Source: DATBED01 sp035480695 (lineage in GTDB: Bacteria; Patescibacteriota; Saccharimonadia; Saccharimonadales; UBA4665). From it: a stretch of 43,403 bases of DNA. Under the pieces are notes generated by a model, which worked only from the letters and a program-made list of their open reading frames with translations, was not told the DNA's origin and did no database searches. The stretch spans positions 1 through 43,403 of the forward strand of contig DATIHM010000063.1 in the NCBI GenBank assembly GCA_035480695.1, read 5' to 3'. Of this stretch, positions 40,264 through 43,403 are shown piece by piece (the first letter of the stretch is position 1; each line of letters begins with the position of its first letter). The position numbers and the translations under genes are program-made.

Positions 40264-41694
40264 TTACACGGCACTTACACGAGCTCGTGCCTCTTTATGC
40301 TCACGAATAATAGCGGCATACTCCCAAGCGCTTGGCCTGATAACGCGTTTTTGGTTGTCACTATGGTCGACCGCGATCAGGCCATAAGCAGCCCATAGCC
40401 CACGATCCCACTCGAAATTATCCAGCAAGCACCAATAGTTGAAGCCCCGACAATCAACTCCCTCGTCAACTGCACGGAACGTCCACTTTATATGGTCACG
40501 AATATAGTCGGCACGGTATTTATCGTCACGGTCAGCCAAGCCGCTTTCGCTAACTATTATCGGTATGTCGTACTGCTTGGCCACTGCGGAAAGCGACTTC
40601 AGCCGGTGATAGGTGCCTTCAGGGTAAATTTCCCAACCTTCGTCTGTACGCTGCGCAAACTCATTATCAAACGGATTCAACTTGTTGACATGCGCATGCA
40701 CGTAGTGCTGCATGCCTATCCAATCAGCGTCCTCGGCCATGCGAGGCGGGAAGTATTCATTCGTCACAGCAGACATGGCTTTCTTCACGCCTCGACTTAT
40801 CAGATCCGGCTCGCTGTCGTAATACACCTGGCTAACAGTGAATCCGACTTGGGCGTCGGGCACTGCCTGCTTAATAGCTTTGTAGGCTTCTTTGTGGGAC
40901 CTCACCATATTTCTACGCGCCTTTAAGAAGTGATACCAACCTTGTGGGTAATGTAGCCATGACATTTCCTTGGGCATAATCGCCACCGGGAGGCCAGGAA
41001 TGGCCTTCTCCGGCAGATAGACCATGCTGGTATAGGTGTCTGGTTCGTTAAAGGTCGCCCAGTAGCGCACCTCATTCCGGAATTCTTTGACCATGCTTTC
41101 GGCGAAACGGACAAATTCGTCAACCACAGCATCGGACTCCCAGCCACCGAGCTTCTCGGCCCACTGCGGCAGCGCAAAGTGGCTCAAATCAATAATCGGC
41201 TCCATGCCGGCGGCGCGGCAGGCCCGCAACATCTGGCGATAGTGTTCAATCGCCTCTTTGTCGTAGGGCCCGTGGCGCTCAGGCTGGAGGCGCGACCACT
41301 CAATGCTGGTGTGAAGCGTTTCTTGCTCTAGCATTTGCGCCATGGCATAGTCTTCCAAATAGCGGTTCAAATGATTCGGAGCACGGTTAATGTCATAAGT
41401 ATCGGGTTTCGATGCGATGGCCGGCAAATCTAAAACTACACCCTGTCCCCAGTCTTTAGTGGCGGCTTCAGCAGCCATTTTGATGCGTTGCTCTGGGGTC
41501 AACCAGCTATACCAGTCAGTGTTTGTGTTACTGCCCTCGTTTTGTGCACCGTTGTCGGCTACACCAAAATAAAAGTCACTCTTGTTAAATAGTCTGGGCA
41601 AGATAACCGTACCACTATAGCCTGCTCCGTTGCCATTTAGGATTTCGCTCTGGCCCAAATTCGTTAGTGCACCCTGCTCAGTCATGTCTGACAT
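40264..41694 (-). CDS. glycoside hydrolase family 1 (beta-glycosidase)
   Basis: 476 residues, normal for GH1. A retaining mechanism is expected: acid/base Glu217 (ATFNEPDTY) and nucleophile Glu383 (IIVSESGLAD, where most GH1 enzymes have ITENG). SIEWSRLQPE and the terminal FNYWCLLDNFEWDRG are also typical. There is no signal peptide, so it acts in the cytoplasm on an imported glycoside. The unusual VSESG nucleophile context suggests a divergent branch. The first ATG at 41694 is used; another lies three codons later. It ends four bases from the histidine kinase stop, convergently. Confidence 0.92.
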   Translation of the reverse strand: MSDMTEQGALTNLGQSEILNGNGAGYSGTVILPRLFNKSDFYFGVADNGAQNEGSNTNTDWYSWLTPEQRIKMAAEAATKDWGQGVVLDLPAIASKPDTYDINRAPNHLNRYLEDYAMAQMLEQETLHTSIEWSRLQPERHGPYDKEAIEHYRQMLRACRAAGMEPIIDLSHFALPQWAEKLGGWESDAVVDEFVRFAESMVKEFRNEVRYWATFNEPDTYTSMVYLPEKAIPGLPVAIMPKEMSWLHYPQGWYHFLKARRNMVRSHKEAYKAIKQAVPDAQVGFTVSQVYYDSEPDLISRGVKKAMSAVTNEYFPPRMAEDADWIGMQHYVHAHVNKLNPFDNEFAQRTDEGWEIYPEGTYHRLKSLSAVAKQYDIPIIVSESGLADRDDKYRADYIRDHIKWTFRAVDEGVDCRGFNYWCLLDNFEWDRGLWAAYGLIAVDHSDNQKRVIRPSAWEYAAIIREHKEARARVSAV

Positions 41695-41822
41695 GACATA
41701 GTTTTACTACTTTTTTGCAGTTGCAGCAAGCTTAGAAAGGTTGGGGTGAGTCCAGAATCTTTTCAAAGAAAGACGCAATTATCTCCGCTCCATGTCTTTG
41801 ATAAAGTCGGTGGGCCGTCTCT

Positions 41823-42377
41823 TCAATCGGTCTGAGTTTGTGCGTCTGTGCTAGCTGGCGGCCCGCCGGAGCTACCTCCGAAACTTGGATTGACCAAGAT
41901 GCGGGTGGCCGTCGTACTGCCGCTGCCGCTCGTCATGACCAGTACTGTATCGCCTGCCTGGATGTCGCTGGCCGCGACAGTCTGGCCATTGTCAGAGATT
42001 GCAGTTGACAAGTTTATAGTGTAGGTAGAGTCGGCTCCGGTCCGCTGGTTGCTGATGGTTATGCTGGTGGAGCTGACGGCCGTTACCTGTCCCAACCCAC
42101 CGGCGCGACGTCCGAAGCCGCCGCTCATTCGGAAGCTTCCTTGTTCGGTTGCCGAGGTAGCCGTGGCGACTTTTTTGGTATGGCCCTTCTGATAGCCCAT
42201 GCCGGCCGCGAAACTCAGGCCGCATAGTACCGCGATTCCAAGCACGATAAGCGCGGTCTGGCTGGAAACGGTGACGCTTTTGCGCGGGCCGTGGCTTGAA
42301 GCCGTCGCCATCTTGGCATGTTGCTCACCGGTCACATATTGTTCGGCCGGTTCGTCGGATCGGTTATTTTTTGCCAC
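41823..42377 (-). CDS. membrane-anchored DUF5666-like protein
   Basis: 184 residues from a GTG at 42377 with GGAG seven bases upstream. A cytoplasmic N-terminus (1-38), a membrane helix (41-60), then an OB-like beta domain: LGQVTAVSSTSITISNQRTGADSTYTINLSTAISDNGQTVAASDIQAGDTVLVM..TATRILV. This matches DUF5666, a domain often near ABC exporters. It ends in a Gly/Pro/Thr tail. It overlaps the ATPase gene by 14 nt, so the ABC genes and this one form an operon. It may be an accessory subunit. Confidence 0.78.
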   Translation of the reverse strand: MAKNNRSDEPAEQYVTGEQHAKMATASSHGPRKSVTVSSQTALIVLGIAVLCGLSFAAGMGYQKGHTKKVATATSATEQGSFRMSGGFGRRAGGLGQVTAVSSTSITISNQRTGADSTYTINLSTAISDNGQTVAASDIQAGDTVLVMTSGSGSTTATRILVNPSFGGSSGGPPASTDAQTQTD

Positions 42378-43050
42378 TGTGCTTCTCCTTCAATTTGCCA
42401 TCGTTCAGCTCGAACGACCGGTCCGTCTGGCCGGCGATGGTCAGGTCATGCGTCACCACCAATATGGTTGTGTTTTCGCTCTTGGCCAGGTCGTGCAACA
42501 TATCAAAAATCAGCTTTCCGGTAGCGCTGTCAAGGTTGCCGGTCGGCTCGTCGGCCAGGATGAGCTTCGGTCGGTTGGCCAGCGCGCGGGCGACTGCGAC
42601 GCGTTGCTGCTGGCCACCGCTGAGTTTGCCTGGTTTGCGTTCCATCTGGTCCGGCTGGAAGCCGACCTGTTCAAGGAGTTGTCTTGCCCTATCCTTGCGC
42701 TGGGATTTGGGCATACCTGCGAACTCCAGCGGCAGCATGACGTTTTCAGCCGCCGTCAGATTGGGAACGAGATTATAGCTCTGGAACACGAAACCGATTT
42801 TCTGGCAGCGGTATCTTATGAGCGCCCTGTCATGCAATTTGGTGATATCCTGCTCGCCTACGACGATGCTGCCGCTGGTCGGCTTGTCGAGCGCACCAAG
42901 CAGGCTGAGCAGCGTTGATTTGCCGCTACCACTGCGGCCGACAATGCTGACAAATTGGCCTTCCGGCACAGCGAAAGACACGTCGTCCACAGCCAGGACT
43001 TTGACATCGCCGCTCGGAAAAACCCTTCTTATATCTTTGACTTCGAGCAT
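42364..43050 (-). CDS. ABC transporter ATP-binding protein (MacB/LolD type)
   Basis: 228 residues. Walker A GRSGSGKST (38-46), Q-loop FQSYNLVPNLTAAENV, signature LSGGQQQRVAVARAL (from 144), Walker B LILADEPTGNLD (164-175) and the switch His (VVTHDLTI). The Q-loop and 'NLD' sequences are typical of the MacB/LolD/FtsE mechanotransmission group. GGAGG sits close to the ATG. It follows the FtsX-like permease at once and powers it. Confidence 0.95.
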   Translation of the reverse strand: MLEVKDIRRVFPSGDVKVLAVDDVSFAVPEGQFVSIVGRSGSGKSTLLSLLGALDKPTSGSIVVGEQDITKLHDRALIRYRCQKIGFVFQSYNLVPNLTAAENVMLPLEFAGMPKSQRKDRARQLLEQVGFQPDQMERKPGKLSGGQQQRVAVARALANRPKLILADEPTGNLDSATGKLIFDMLHDLAKSENTTILVVTHDLTIAGQTDRSFELNDGKLKEKHSGKK

Positions 43051-43059
43051 GTCACCTCC

Positions 43060-43403
43060 TTACTCTACCCTCATTACTTCGGCCGGCCGGATTTTGGCGA
43101 TGGAATAAGAGGCCAGCGCGCTGCCAACTACGGCGATGACCAATGCCACCAGCAAGCCGTACAGGATTACGCTCCAGCCGATTTCGGCGTGGATGGCCGA
43201 GAAGTTGTTCCGCACGAAGCCGAAGCCCCGGCCGCCGCCTGGGGCGCCTCCGCCCGTGGCGAAACGGGCGAACCGTGCGCCACCGGCAGCCATGCCGCCA
43301 TCCGAGCTGCTGTTCGTGACTAAGAGATGGGTAATCGGGTTGGCGGCCACCACCCCCAGGGCGATTCCGACCAAAGCCGCCAGGCCTGTAAATGTCACGG
43401 CCT
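43060..43403 (-). CDS. FtsX/MacB-like ABC permease, C-terminal part, 5' end outside window
   Basis: The last 112 or so residues are visible, and the frame is open past base 43403. One membrane helix (LAALVGIALGVVAANPI) and a second (IGWSVILYGLLVALVIAVVGSALASYSIA) flank a Gly/Ala/Arg-rich extracytoplasmic loop (GGMAAGGARFARFATGGGAPGGGRGFG). The end is the MacB hallmark IAKIRPAEVMRVE. The Gly-rich loop resembles the Gly-rich tail of the partner DUF5666 protein. It is the upstream gene of the ABC operon. Confidence 0.85.
   Translation of the reverse strand, partial: AVTFTGLAALVGIALGVVAANPITHLLVTNSSSDGGMAAGGARFARFATGGGAPGGGRGFGFVRNNFSAIHAEIGWSVILYGLLVALVIAVVGSALASYSIAKIRPAEVMRVE

Noticed and set aside
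1..43403. Use of an alternative genetic code (UGA as Gly) as in some candidate phyla
   Set aside because: Conserved genes end at UGA, UAA or UAG exactly where family alignments end, and no family gene needs UGA read-through.

Overview
The window looks like a piece of a candidate-phyla-radiation genome, most likely a Saccharibacteria (TM7) relative. This is inferred from gene content, not from a marker gene. It carries many giant, Thr/Ser/Gly-rich or His-rich exported proteins of no known family, a beta-helix protein ending in a dockerin-like repeat, WxL-interacting-like anchor proteins, and few biosynthetic genes (metK is the only clear one). All real genes read with the standard code. Many genes have a -10 hexamer only 6-8 nt before the start codon, so much of the transcription looks leaderless. 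No rRNA, CRISPR array, insertion sequence, integrase or phage structural gene was seen.

Bases 1-11,600 (mostly minus strand) form a cell-surface region. It holds a very large adhesin-like protein that runs off the left edge, two membrane-anchored beta-sandwich proteins resembling WxL-interacting (DUF916-type) proteins, two secreted proteins sharing a C-terminal domain, a PsbP-like membrane protein, metK under a SAM riboswitch, a DUF922 secreted metalloprotease, and a Pro/Thr-tailed membrane protein.

Bases 11,676-15,187 are bounded by an intact tRNA-Gln(CTG) and a near-identical but damaged second copy. Between them lie a DUF805 gene with an in-frame stop, a VOC protein and the dockerin beta-helix protein. 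Bases 15,200-20,900 hold small membrane proteins, an epoxide hydrolase, a MarR/VOC divergent pair, an RRM protein, conserved hypotheticals, and a response regulator/SpoIIAA-like pair.

Bases 20,922-30,261 are the most unusual part. A 729-residue membrane protein with a histone-H1-like basic tail is divergent from four co-oriented genes. These encode a bitopic protein, an exported lipoprotein-like protein, a soluble acidic protein, and a 1,093-residue multi-domain wall hydrolase (LysM-like, GH75-like, lytic transglycosylase, NlpC/P60). A 210-nt intergenic stretch with nested hairpins sits inside the cluster. I infer a cell-wall breaching or remodelling apparatus, possibly directed at a host cell.

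Bases 30,262-33,840 hold an ArsR-led operon of SRPBCC, VOC and RibD-C proteins, a DUF1697 gene, and the deletion scar of a dienelactone hydrolase. Bases 33,872-43,403 hold a LuxR-type double-HTH regulator divergent from two secreted paralogues, DUF998 and YHYH proteins, an OmpR/histidine-kinase pair, a GH1 beta-glycosidase, and a MacB-type ABC transporter with a DUF5666 partner that runs off the right edge.
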